A stretch of 38,914 bases of DNA from Nitrospirota bacterium (GCA_003235715.1 QJVM01000245.1:1-38914), one strand, 5' to 3'. Positions 19,039 to 28,235 are shown, counted from the stretch's first letter. The notes: generated from the sequence alone by a model not told the origin. A program made the numbers and translations.

Positions 19039-20343
19039 CTAAGTGCTCGTGCTTCGGAGAAGGGCATTGAAGCGGAGATAGAACCCGAAGCGATAAGGGG
19101 TTCTCAGGTTCGTTGCAGGATCAAAAAGTCGTCGGGTGATAGAGCTGACCGAGTAGAACTTTTTGTTTGCCTCGGTGGCGAGATGTCCAAGCTCCTCAGG
19201 TGACATGTGCCGGGGGACAAAGGCCGCCGTGTTGTATCCGAAATCGGGGTGAAGCCACCAGCGGCCATCGTACAGGAGCCGTCCCTCACTGGCGAGACCC
19301 TCGTAGAGCCGCGTTCCGGGATAGGGCATGAGCAGATGGAAGAAGGCCAGGGTGAAACGGCTCTGGATGGCGAACTCCACCGTCTCCCGGATGCTCTCCG
19401 GGGTGTCATGGTCATTCCCTATGATGAAAGAGGCCCAGGTCTGGAGCCCGTGGCGTCGGAGCCTTTCCAGCACCCTCTGGTAGCGGTCAAACCCCCGGAC
19501 GTGCCGTGACTTGTTGAGCCAGCGCAGGGAATCCGCCACGATCGATTCAAAGCCAATCAATTGCCCCACGCATCCGCTCTCGGCCATGAGTTCCAGGAGT
19601 TCTTTGTCCTCCACCATGTCGATCCCGGTCTGGGCCGCCCACCGGAGCTTCAGGGGGCGGATGGCCCGGCAGAGTTCCTTGGCTCGGGCCCGGTCCAGGG
19701 TCAGGTTGTCGTCCACGAAGAGCACCGTCCGGCGCGGGAGACCCTCGAGTTCCCGTACCACGTCCGCCACGGGTCTGTGGACGAGCCTTCGATCGAAGAA
19801 ACGGGAGACCGAGCAGAAATGACAGTCGAAGAGGCAACCCCTCGAGAACTGAACCAACGAGATGGGAAGATAGTTTTTGCCCTCGAAGAGGTTCCGCCTG
19901 GGAATCAATCCACCCTGTTGGGGGATATGCGGCGATCCCTTATAGACGGCCTGTAGGGTACCGCGTGAAAGGTCCTCTATAACCTGCGGCCAGACCTCTT
20001 CGGCATCCCCGACGAGCACGGCATCGGCATGAACTCCAGCTTCATCCGGAAGGAGGCTGGCGTGAATACCGCCAAGCACAACCTTTGCGCCCTGCGCCCG
20101 AAAACCGTCTGCCAGCTGGTACGCTCGACTCGCGGACCAGGTGTCGGTGGTGATGGCCACCAGGTCGAAGCCATTCCCCGGAGATACCGGTTTGAGGCGG
20201 TCATCCGCCAACACCACCTCGTGTTCCTCGGGAATAAGCGATGCCAGCACCGCCAGCGACAGGGGTTCCATGGGACCGTCGTTCAACCTGTAACGGCCCA
20301 GGATGCGCTGACTGATGGAAGGCTTGACGAGGAGAATTTTCAT
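19039..20343 (-). CDS. B12-binding domain-type radical SAM protein (operon gene 8)
   Basis: Start MKILLVKPSISQRI; Rossmann-like N terminus, radical SAM motif FSRGCLFDCHFCSV. Confidence 0.92.
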   Translation of the reverse strand: MKILLVKPSISQRILGRYRLNDGPMEPLSLAVLASLIPEEHEVVLADDRLKPVSPGNGFDLVAITTDTWSASRAYQLADGFRAQGAKVVLGGIHASLLPDEAGVHADAVLVGDAEEVWPQVIEDLSRGTLQAVYKGSPHIPQQGGLIPRRNLFEGKNYLPISLVQFSRGCLFDCHFCSVSRFFDRRLVHRPVADVVRELEGLPRRTVLFVDDNLTLDRARAKELCRAIRPLKLRWAAQTGIDMVEDKELLELMAESGCVGQLIGFESIVADSLRWLNKSRHVRGFDRYQRVLERLRRHGLQTWASFIIGNDHDTPESIRETVEFAIQSRFTLAFFHLLMPYPGTRLYEGLASEGRLLYDGRWWLHPDFGYNTAAFVPRHMSPEELGHLATEANKKFYSVSSITRRLFDPATNLRTPYRFGFYLRFNALLRSTST

Positions 20344-20350
20344 AAGGGCC

Positions 20351-21676
20351 TCAAAAAATATTGGGGGGGATTTTACGCCGGATATAGCTGCGGTAGTGCA
20401 GGCTGACGAAGAAAGCAAAAAGGTAAACGATCGGATGCCGCCGGGCATTCGGGTGCAACAGGGTGCGCCGCAGGATCGACCTCCAGCTGTAGGTCCTCCG
20501 ATAGACCTTCCAATAGCCCTCGGTCAGTTCCTCGGGAGACAGACGCAGGGGACGGTGCACGGCCCGAGCCCCCGTATACTGCGTGAAATCTTCCGTGAGA
20601 AGCCGCCCCTCTGATTTCACCTGATGGAAGAACCTTGTCCCGGGCATGGGTGTGAGGATATAGAATCGGGGCAGCGGAAGCCGGACCCTGTTGATAAAGT
20701 CCACGGTATCCCTGAGGGTCTCCCCGGTGTCGCCGTCGGTACCGAGGATCATTTCGGAGCTGACGGCAATGCCCGCATCCGAGATGGTGCGGATAGCGCC
20801 TTCGTGCCGGTCAACCCGGAGCCATTTCTTGTCGAGCCGGTCAAGACCCTCCTGGGACAGGCTTTCGATGCCGAAACTCATCATCCGCGCGCCGGACTCC
20901 ACGCAGAGACGGAGAAGCTCGGGGTGCCGGGCCAGTTCGAGAGAACACTGGGTGGCCCACTCCATTCGAAGCGGTCGGATGGACCGGCAGAGGTCGGCCA
21001 GATGGTCCGGCCTGGACACGATGTTGTCATCGATCAGGTAGAAACGACGGAAGCCGAGATCGCGGACCGCGCGGATATCCCTCACGACCTCGTCCACGGG
21101 TCGGGTGAGGTAACGGCCCCTGTACAGGCACGCAATGGAGCAGAAACTGCAGGTGTGCGGACAGCCGCGGCCGGCCTGGACCGGAAGCATTCCGCCGATG
21201 GGCTTTTGCGCGAGCAGCTCGTAGCGGGGGACCGGAAGGCCCGCGAGGGTGGTCAGCGGCCGGCTGTAGACGGACTTGAGCTTTCCCGTCGAGGAAAAAT
21301 CATGAAGCAGTTCCGGGAGCGACGCTTCCGCATCGCCGAAGACCACGCTGTCCACATGCTTCAACACTTCACGGGACATGAGCGAGGCCATGTAGCCTCC
21401 CATCACGACCTTCTTGCCGCGGTTCCGGAATTCGCGGGCCAGGTCGAGCCCTCGAAAGGTGGCATGGCCCATGCTGCCGATGCCGACCAGGTCGGCATCG
21501 GTGTCGGGATCAACCTCGTCCACAACTTCGAGCCGGATGTCCACCTCCCATCCTTCCGGAAGCAGCGCGGCCAGAAGCGGAAACGCCAGTCCCGGGAGGT
21601 ACAGGCGGGACTGTTTGCACAGGCTCCCGTCCGGAGCGTACTGCGTGGGCTGAACAAGAAGAAGCTTGGGCATCAC
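20351..21676 (-). CDS. B12-binding domain-type radical SAM protein (operon gene 7)
   Basis: 441 aa; KLLLVQPTQYAPDG, radical SAM motif GRGCPHTCSFCSIACLYRGRY; 4-bp overlap with upstream gene. Confidence 0.93.
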   Translation of the reverse strand: MMPKLLLVQPTQYAPDGSLCKQSRLYLPGLAFPLLAALLPEGWEVDIRLEVVDEVDPDTDADLVGIGSMGHATFRGLDLAREFRNRGKKVVMGGYMASLMSREVLKHVDSVVFGDAEASLPELLHDFSSTGKLKSVYSRPLTTLAGLPVPRYELLAQKPIGGMLPVQAGRGCPHTCSFCSIACLYRGRYLTRPVDEVVRDIRAVRDLGFRRFYLIDDNIVSRPDHLADLCRSIRPLRMEWATQCSLELARHPELLRLCVESGARMMSFGIESLSQEGLDRLDKKWLRVDRHEGAIRTISDAGIAVSSEMILGTDGDTGETLRDTVDFINRVRLPLPRFYILTPMPGTRFFHQVKSEGRLLTEDFTQYTGARAVHRPLRLSPEELTEGYWKVYRRTYSWRSILRRTLLHPNARRHPIVYLFAFFVSLHYRSYIRRKIPPNIF

Positions 21677-23061
21677 GAACCCGGAGAGCGCTTTTCACCA
21701 GAGGCGGCTTCGCGCATCTTTTCCATGTACTGCCGACGGACTCTCGACGCGCCAACCGCCATCCGCCAGAGCTGGACAGGACGATACTGCCGTAGATAGG
21801 AGAGCAGGACCCGAGGCTGGAAGAGAACTCGATCGTAGAGGGCGATGAGGTGCCGATAAAACTCCGACAGGCTCATCCGGGAGGGACGGAGGGCCACGTG
21901 GGCCAGGTCCCACTCCGTGAAATTCTCGCGGCCCAGGATCAGGGACTCGCCCGGGTCCGGCCAATCCGTGCCCGGAAGCGGAGTCAGCGGCTGCAGGTTT
22001 ACATAATGAATTCCAAGCCGGGTCAGAATGCGCCCGCATTCCCGGAACCGGTGATGATCCCAGTCGGGCGGGACAATCAGGGTCGCATAGCAGTCAATCC
22101 CCAGCCGGTTCAGCGTTTCCATGGCCCTGTGATTCACCTCCACCCCGGACCCCTTGTGGTAGGAACGGAGTTCGGGCTCGAAGAATGATTCAAACCCCAC
22201 GATAACGGTGCGGAGACCGAGGTTCCGGAATTGTTCCATCAGCCGGGGATTTGCGGCAATGAAGTCGGCCCGTCCGTAAATCAGGTACTGCTTGCGGAGG
22301 CCCCGGACCTCGACCCCTTGCAGGAATGCCTCGAGCCGGTTCCGGCTCGCAAGAAAATCGTCATCCACGATGTATACGTTCTCTTCCCGGAGTTCGGCAA
22401 GTTCGTCAAAAACCTCTTCAAGGGGGCGAACCTGGTAAGAGCCCCCTGTGATGGCCCGACAGAAGCAGAAGCGGCAGGTGTGCGGGCATCCAAAGGCGGT
22501 CTTGATCAGGGCCACCGGTTGATGAAAGATGTAATGGTAGCGATGGCGGTGCCGCTCGGTCTGGCTCCGATCAGGCTGCGGCATCCAGGAGTCGAGAGCG
22601 AGAAGGCGGGCGGCCTCCAGGCGCTCACCCCGCGTGAGAACACCCGCCGGAAGAGGATGCGACGTGCGCAGATGTTCCAGGAGTCCGGGAAAGGTCCGTG
22701 TGGCGTTTCGGATCACGCGGAAGTCCACGGAAGGGTCGTCAAGGTCGTCCGGGCAAACCTCGCAGTGCACCCCGCCGACCACGGTGACCGTCCGGGGAAG
22801 GAGCCCCTTGGCTTCACGGCAGTGCTCCAGCATGACAGGCACGTGCGTTATGTATCCGGTCAGCCCGAGGACGTCCGGCCGTACCCGCATCAGATGTTGC
22901 CGGAAGCTGCCCTTTTCCATCACCAGGTCCACCAACACCACCTCGTCGGGCGGATGAACGAGTGCGCACAGAACCTCCAGTTCGAGCGGCTCCACCAGCA
23001 TGAGGTGCTGAAGCCCGATGGTCTCGGGAGACGAGCGCGGCCGGACCAGCATGATCCTCAT
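21673..23061 (-). CDS. B12-binding domain-type radical SAM protein (operon gene 6)
   Basis: 462 aa; MRIMLVRPRSSPET, VTVVGGVHCEVCPDD, radical SAM motif AFGCPHTCRFCFCRAITGG. Confidence 0.93.
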   Translation of the reverse strand: MRIMLVRPRSSPETIGLQHLMLVEPLELEVLCALVHPPDEVVLVDLVMEKGSFRQHLMRVRPDVLGLTGYITHVPVMLEHCREAKGLLPRTVTVVGGVHCEVCPDDLDDPSVDFRVIRNATRTFPGLLEHLRTSHPLPAGVLTRGERLEAARLLALDSWMPQPDRSQTERHRHRYHYIFHQPVALIKTAFGCPHTCRFCFCRAITGGSYQVRPLEEVFDELAELREENVYIVDDDFLASRNRLEAFLQGVEVRGLRKQYLIYGRADFIAANPRLMEQFRNLGLRTVIVGFESFFEPELRSYHKGSGVEVNHRAMETLNRLGIDCYATLIVPPDWDHHRFRECGRILTRLGIHYVNLQPLTPLPGTDWPDPGESLILGRENFTEWDLAHVALRPSRMSLSEFYRHLIALYDRVLFQPRVLLSYLRQYRPVQLWRMAVGASRVRRQYMEKMREAASGEKRSPGS

Positions 23062-24089
23062 CCCGGCTCCTCCCGAAAAACCCTGGCTCTGGGGAAACGG
23101 TCTCGGTAGGAGAGCCAGGGGGCCAACCGTCTCAGGAGCGGATTCAGAAGCCCGGAGGTGTGCCTGCCGAACATGGCCAGTTCAACAGGCTCCGAGCCCA
23201 TGCGGGCCTTCGGGATACCGGCCGTCTGGCCCAGCTCGATCCGCTCGGCGCCGGCCTCGATGCCCATCCGGACAACGGTGGCGAGCTTGGCAAGGTAAAG
23301 GGCGCACGAGTCGGAGTCCTGGGACTGGCCTCCAAGGAAGAAGGAGAACGTTCCTCTGTCGAGAACCGTGATCACCCAGCCCATGAGCCGTCCGGCACGG
23401 GAGAAGGTGGTAAGACGGAAGGGCTCTTGAAGGTTTCGAAAGAAATCGTCCCGGAGTTTCTCGAGTCTGGCGTTGGAACGGGCGTGTACGGACTCATAAA
23501 GCCGGTGCATGGGTTCCGTGTAGGCCGAACACGGCCGCGTGGCCACGTCCAGACCCTCCATCCAACGTTCGGTGCGGGTAAGGCGTCGCCGATAGGCCGA
23601 CCGCAGCGAGGCGGCGTAATCTTCCCAGCGCGTCCACCGGTTGTTGAGAACGTATGTGGGCCATGTCCGCCCCCTGGCGAAGCCCCCTGCTGCAGCATGC
23701 GGGGGAAGGTTCAGGGCCAGGATCAATCCGCGTTCATTCCATCCGATGTGGTCGAGGAGAGCCTCCCGGGCATCCGCTTCACCCATCAGGCCCGCCGACG
23801 ATACGGAACACGGCACACCCACCACCTGCATGCGCACAGGACTGGGGATTCCCATAAAGGAGAAGAGATCGATCGAAAGGGAATAGACCACGGCCCCTGC
23901 GGCCAGGTCTCCTCTGCGGTAGAGCAGATAATAATGCTGCCGGCAGGGATTGTGGTGCTCGCAGTGGGCAAGGAAGGGACGTCTCTGGAAGATCGAGAGG
24001 CAAAGAGCATCCCAGGCATCGGGGAGGTCCTCTGCCGAGTCCAGTCGGAACAGTTCAGGGCTCATGGAGGAGGCCTTCAAAGATGCCAT
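23058..24089 (-). CDS. GNAT/FemAB-like acyl- or aminoacyl-transferase (operon gene 5)
   Basis: 343 aa; SLRSAYRRRLTRTERWM and central MGWVITVLDRGTFSFFLGGQSQDSDSCALYLAKLATVVRMGIEAGAERIELGQ resemble FemAB/BioF2-type acetyltransferase domains. Confidence 0.7.
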   Translation of the reverse strand: MASLKASSMSPELFRLDSAEDLPDAWDALCLSIFQRRPFLAHCEHHNPCRQHYYLLYRRGDLAAGAVVYSLSIDLFSFMGIPSPVRMQVVGVPCSVSSAGLMGEADAREALLDHIGWNERGLILALNLPPHAAAGGFARGRTWPTYVLNNRWTRWEDYAASLRSAYRRRLTRTERWMEGLDVATRPCSAYTEPMHRLYESVHARSNARLEKLRDDFFRNLQEPFRLTTFSRAGRLMGWVITVLDRGTFSFFLGGQSQDSDSCALYLAKLATVVRMGIEAGAERIELGQTAGIPKARMGSEPVELAMFGRHTSGLLNPLLRRLAPWLSYRDRFPRARVFREEPG

Positions 24090-25158
24090 AGTGTCGGTGA
24101 GCGGGCGGAGCGGCGCCTGAGACGCGCTCCAGGAGCCGGCGCACCATGTTCCGGCTCGGGGTGTTCTGTTCGAAAATAAAGCCCCCCTCGCAGGTGGCCA
24201 GGCCCTCCTCCCGGATGGGCGGGATGGCCTTGAGAATCATGGCGGCCACGGTGGCGGTGTTCCGGTAACCGGGCATCAGGGCGACCTCGGTAAATCTCAT
24301 GGTTCGGACGGGATGGGTCAGACGGTACCTGAAAACGTCCAGGATGCCGAGGTCCCTTCCAGGCCCGACCAGTTCGTTGAAATCCGGGTACCAGAGGAAG
24401 AAGCCTACCGGTTCTCCATTTCGTTCGGCGAAGATCAGGTTCTCATTTCGGAGCAGATGGCGAAACGGATGGAAGAGTTCTCCGTTCTCGCCGGGCAAGC
24501 GGTTGCTCCAGTAAGGCGTGTCGGCGTAGCTGAAGGACGTGTTGTCAATTCGGGTATAAAGCGCCACCTCCCGGTCGAGTTGACGTCTGTCCATGAACCG
24601 GACCGAGATGCCGCGACCATTGACCTTGAGGCCCGGCCCCTCAGCCCACCGGAAGAAGGGCTCCAGAGAAAACCGGTACGAGACGGTGACGCGACACGAG
24701 AATTCCCGGAAGTAGTCGGCATACCAGGGGGGAGAATAGGGAAGTCCGAAGACGGGCGGTTCATCGAAACGGTCCAGAAGAATCCCGGCCCCGTAATTCA
24801 GATGACCATTGAGGCCCACAACCAGGGTATGGGCTTCGGGCTTCCAGGCCCTGGCCTCACGCAGAAGGAAGGAGGCCAGCCCCCCAAGGCCCGGGAGGGC
24901 TTCGAAGAAGGCCACCTGCACATGACTGGGTAACTGGCGGTCGTGGATGAAGGCAAATCGGGCCACCGTCTGCCCCTCGACCTTCAACAGACAGGGCCGC
25001 ACTTCCGCATGTTCAAGGAACAGACTCGGTCCGTCCACGAGGAGGTCTGAAAGGGATTTCTCGGTCATCCGGTGAAACGGGTTGTCGCGATAGACCTGCT
25101 CCGGGAAACGGTGCCATTCCCTTCGCTCCCTTCTCTGGACGGCATCCCGGACCATCAT
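24055..25158 (-). CDS. GNAT-like N-acyltransferase (operon gene 4)
   Basis: 367 aa; LIFAERNGEPVGFFLWYPDFNELV...FTEVALMPGYRNTATVAAMILKAIPPIREEGLATCEGGFIFEQNTPSRNMVRRLL resembles GNAT motifs. Confidence 0.65.
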   Translation of the reverse strand: MMVRDAVQRRERREWHRFPEQVYRDNPFHRMTEKSLSDLLVDGPSLFLEHAEVRPCLLKVEGQTVARFAFIHDRQLPSHVQVAFFEALPGLGGLASFLLREARAWKPEAHTLVVGLNGHLNYGAGILLDRFDEPPVFGLPYSPPWYADYFREFSCRVTVSYRFSLEPFFRWAEGPGLKVNGRGISVRFMDRRQLDREVALYTRIDNTSFSYADTPYWSNRLPGENGELFHPFRHLLRNENLIFAERNGEPVGFFLWYPDFNELVGPGRDLGILDVFRYRLTHPVRTMRFTEVALMPGYRNTATVAAMILKAIPPIREEGLATCEGGFIFEQNTPSRNMVRRLLERVSGAAPPAHRHYGIFEGLLHEP

Positions 25159-26291
25159 GAAAAAACCTCGGCCGCCGGCGGAAAACCCAGGAAGCGGGTA
25201 TAGAGGGCGGCACAGTAGGCGCCGGCATTTCCAAACACCACAAGGTCTCCCGGTTCGACGCCAGGCACCCTGCAGTTCCAGGAGAGAAAGTCGCGGGAGT
25301 ACGTTGAGCAGCCGAACACGCAGGAGGGGACCTCCGCCCCGGAAACCACCCGGCCGCTGCGAAGAATCCAGACGGGATGAAACGCAGAGTCGGGATAAAG
25401 AAGGGGTCTTGGAAACTGGGCGCTCGAAGCGTTCACTCCGATGCCCTGCTGTGCGCCGACGGGCTTGATGTCGACAGCCCGGCAGACGAAGAGACCGGCC
25501 CGGCCCCCGATGAGGCGGCCGGGCTCGATGACCATCCGCAAATGTCGGCCCGCGGCGCTGCAGGCCCCTTCCATCACGTGCACCAACATCCTCCCGTAGC
25601 TCCCCAGATCAAACGGCTGTCCTCCGGAATCCTCGAGGCCGAAACCCCCACCAAAATCAAGATAGGTCAGACCTGGAAAGAAATGGGCAAAGGCGGTCAA
25701 TGTACGGTAACAGCGTTCAAAGTAGTCCAGATCGCAGATGTCCGTCCCTGCGTAAAGATGCAGGCCCTCGATGTCGGGGGCTCCGGCGAGCCGGCGAATT
25801 TCGTTTGGCTGCAGGCCAAGCCGGCTTTCCGGGCCGATGAAGTAGCCGCCTCGTGTCCTGCGTGCATGGACCATCGTGCCCAGATTGCAGCGGATTCCGA
25901 AGGGCGAGGCCGGATAACGTTGTCGCCAGGCGTCCACCTGCCCGAGGGAGTCGAGGATGACCCGGATACCGCTCCGGTGCGCCTGCTCCATCGTGGATTC
26001 ATCCATGGCCGAAGCCGCGTACACGACCTCGCCGGGGCCACAACCGGCTGCGAATGCGGCGTCCAGGTGAGCCATGGAATTGACGAACAGGCAAAGCCCT
26101 TCCTCGCGGATGATCGAGAGAAATCTTGGGTGCGGATTGGCCATGGTGGCGAAGTGGATATTGGTGTCTGGCCAGGGCAGGTTCCGGAACGAACGGCAGG
26201 TGGTCCGGATGAGGTCGGTGTCATAGACATAGAACGGGGTGGAGACCTCCTCCGAGGTCTCAAGCACCAGGGCTAACTGGCGGGGCGTCAT
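25155..26291 (-). CDS. Type III-fold PLP decarboxylase homologue (DapDC/Orn decarboxylase-like) with Met in place of the Schiff-base Lys (operon gene 3)
   Basis: Start MTPRQLALVLETSEEVSTPFYVYDTDLI; conserved GLHLYAGTDI, LDFGGGFG, EPGR; expected [YF]A[VL]KAN reads FATMAN. Confidence 0.85.
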   Translation of the reverse strand: MTPRQLALVLETSEEVSTPFYVYDTDLIRTTCRSFRNLPWPDTNIHFATMANPHPRFLSIIREEGLCLFVNSMAHLDAAFAAGCGPGEVVYAASAMDESTMEQAHRSGIRVILDSLGQVDAWRQRYPASPFGIRCNLGTMVHARRTRGGYFIGPESRLGLQPNEIRRLAGAPDIEGLHLYAGTDICDLDYFERCYRTLTAFAHFFPGLTYLDFGGGFGLEDSGGQPFDLGSYGRMLVHVMEGACSAAGRHLRMVIEPGRLIGGRAGLFVCRAVDIKPVGAQQGIGVNASSAQFPRPLLYPDSAFHPVWILRSGRVVSGAEVPSCVFGCSTYSRDFLSWNCRVPGVEPGDLVVFGNAGAYCAALYTRFLGFPPAAEVFS

Positions 26292-27073
26292 CGGTGGGAG
26301 CGGCCCGAGAGGCCCCGCAGCTTGAAGTGCAGCAGACCCAGAAGAAGAGCAAAAAGACCCAGAGCCCAGGCGGCGCACCCGCGAAGAGCCAGCCAGTTGA
26401 CCCGGTCGTCGAACGCCGCGCTGAAGACCAGCTGGGTGGGATAATACGCGGGAAGCCACCGGATGAGGTCCATCCGTTCAGCGGCCGTGTAATAGACAGG
26501 ATTCTGGAGCCACGCGGCATCGATGTCTGCCAGCAGGGCGGAGGCAAGTACGGCGACCAGGAAATCCCGGGTCACACTCCCGGCGATGGCCCCGGCCGTT
26601 CCGTAGATGATGGAAATGAGAAGGTATCCGGATAACGCAATCATGGCCTGCTTGAGCGACACCCACTGGGCCACGAGAAGCGTGGTGCTGACCGCCAGCG
26701 CTGCGGCGAGAAGCACGAAGAATCCGAAACGCCCAAGCAGGAGGGTCACAGGCCGGAGTCCCATGAACACTCCGTGCCGCCAGTAGTCGAAGTCCTGCTG
26801 GAAGAGAGTAAGGGCGAAGTAGGCACTCAGGAAACCGGCCACCGAGGCGGAGACGAAAACGATGGAAACGTCGACCTGGGGAGGGGTGAGCCGGACCACG
26901 TCGTTCTGAAAGTAGACCTCGATGGGAACGGGCAACGCTCCTGCGGTGAGCCGCACAATGCCCAGAAAGATGCCTGGAATGAGAAAGAGGAGGGCCAGTC
27001 CGACCCGGTTTCGGAGCAGTTCCCGGAGGGACAGACGCAGTATCCGGGCGGCGATGGAGAGGTCAGCCCTCAT
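26288..27073 (-). CDS. ABC-2 type transporter permease (operon gene 2)
   Basis: Start MRADLSIAARILRLSLRELLRNRVGLALLFLIPG; about six hydrophobic segments; adjacent to ABC ATPase. Confidence 0.85.
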   Translation of the reverse strand: MRADLSIAARILRLSLRELLRNRVGLALLFLIPGIFLGIVRLTAGALPVPIEVYFQNDVVRLTPPQVDVSIVFVSASVAGFLSAYFALTLFQQDFDYWRHGVFMGLRPVTLLLGRFGFFVLLAAALAVSTTLLVAQWVSLKQAMIALSGYLLISIIYGTAGAIAGSVTRDFLVAVLASALLADIDAAWLQNPVYYTAAERMDLIRWLPAYYPTQLVFSAAFDDRVNWLALRGCAAWALGLFALLLGLLHFKLRGLSGRSHR

Positions 27074-27680
27074 GCACGCGGCCTTCCCTGAGCGTGAGGA
27101 TGCGACCAAAGCGGTCCCGTTCGTAGGCGATGTGGGTGATCATGAGGATGGCGGCCCCGGAGGCCCTCAGTTCCCCGATCAAGGACCAGTACATTTCGTA
27201 CATGGCCCAGTCAAAACCATCGCACGGCTCGTCACACAGGAGCAGTTCCGGTCGGTGTAATACCGAAGTCACAAACTTGACCTTCTGATAGGTTCCGGCG
27301 CTCAGGTTTCCGATCAGGGTGAGGAGATGAGCCCCCAACTGGAACCGCTCGATGAGGGACGTGCACCAGGCGGCCGAAACGTCCCAGGTCCGTTGGAGAA
27401 TCGCGGCGGCGAGATCGAAGTGTTCAGAGACGGTCAGGCGGCGATCCAGATAGTTGTCCTGAGGGCAGTAGCCGAGGTGTTGGTTCAGACGGACTTGGCC
27501 GGTGTCCGGACGGCTGAAACCAAGGAGGCACCTGAGGAGTGTGGTCTTGCCCGACCCGTTCGCCCCCACAAGGGCCACAACTTCTCCGGATTCCACGACG
27601 AAGCCACAGTCTTCAAGAACCACTTTACGTCCGTATGATTTCCGAACGCTCTGGCAATCGAGGTAAACCGGGTGGCTCAT
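27063..27680 (-). CDS. ABC transporter ATP-binding protein (operon gene 1)
   Basis: 205 aa; Walker A GANGSGKTT, signature-like NLSAGTYQKVKF, Walker B ELLLCDEPCDGFD, H-loop ITHIAYE. Confidence 0.95.
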   Translation of the reverse strand: MSHPVYLDCQSVRKSYGRKVVLEDCGFVVESGEVVALVGANGSGKTTLLRCLLGFSRPDTGQVRLNQHLGYCPQDNYLDRRLTVSEHFDLAAAILQRTWDVSAAWCTSLIERFQLGAHLLTLIGNLSAGTYQKVKFVTSVLHRPELLLCDEPCDGFDWAMYEMYWSLIGELRASGAAILMITHIAYERDRFGRILTLREGRVHEG

Positions 27681-27904
27681 GTTCAGGCGATGCGAAGTAC
27701 TCCGAAAGAGCTTACCGTATTCATCCGGCTCAGAGGAACAGAGCTTGCCGGCTCGATACTTAGTATACTCCTGCTTCCTTCAGACAACCCGCGTATCGTG
27801 ACCCAAAAGTGATTTCTCCCTGAAATCAGCCGGATTCGGCCCCGTCCCCCTTTCCGAGGTTCTTCGCTGAATTTGCAGACCGGCACCCAAAGGAGGAAAG
27901 ACCG

Positions 27905-28196
27905 ATGAGACCGAATTCATTTATACCCGCCGCCTTCATCCTGAGGCTGATGTTGTCCATAGGAACAGCTCTGGCCGGAAGCACGATGGAAGAGGAATCA
28001 ACTCGACTCCGAAATGAACACCGGCATGATGAAAGAAATCAGGGGGATGCATAGGAAGGAGGACATGACGGATAATGCGAATACGATGAAGGAGGAAAGT
28101 ATGAGGCACGATTCCCGGGCGACCGGCACGGACCGTAAGGGACAGAAGCCCATGCCGGAAGAAAAGGCGCAGGCTACGAGGGAAGGAATGAAGTGA
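27905..28196 (+). pseudogene. Possible frameshifted small secreted Met-rich protein gene
   Basis: Good RBS (AGGAGGAAAGACCG) before ATG at 27905; signal-peptide-like MRPNSFIPAAFILRLMLSIGTALAG, stop at 28054; Met/charged-rich continuation (MNTGMMKEIRGMHRKEDMTDNANTMKEES...) lies in another frame, 28014..28196. Confidence 0.4.
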
Positions 28197-28235
28197 TTCT
28201 TCCCGGCTCCCTGGAGCAGACCCCTGCGCCAATTT

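Noticed and set aside
20624-23109. Long plus-strand ORFs (391 and 292 aa)
   Set aside because: Antisense to radical SAM genes with clear CxxxCxxC motifs; no recognisable domains.
27690-28200. RiPP precursor peptide for the radical SAM/ABC operon
   Set aside because: The only small ORFs nearby are divergent, with a signal-peptide-like start and no core-peptide features; cannot be supported.
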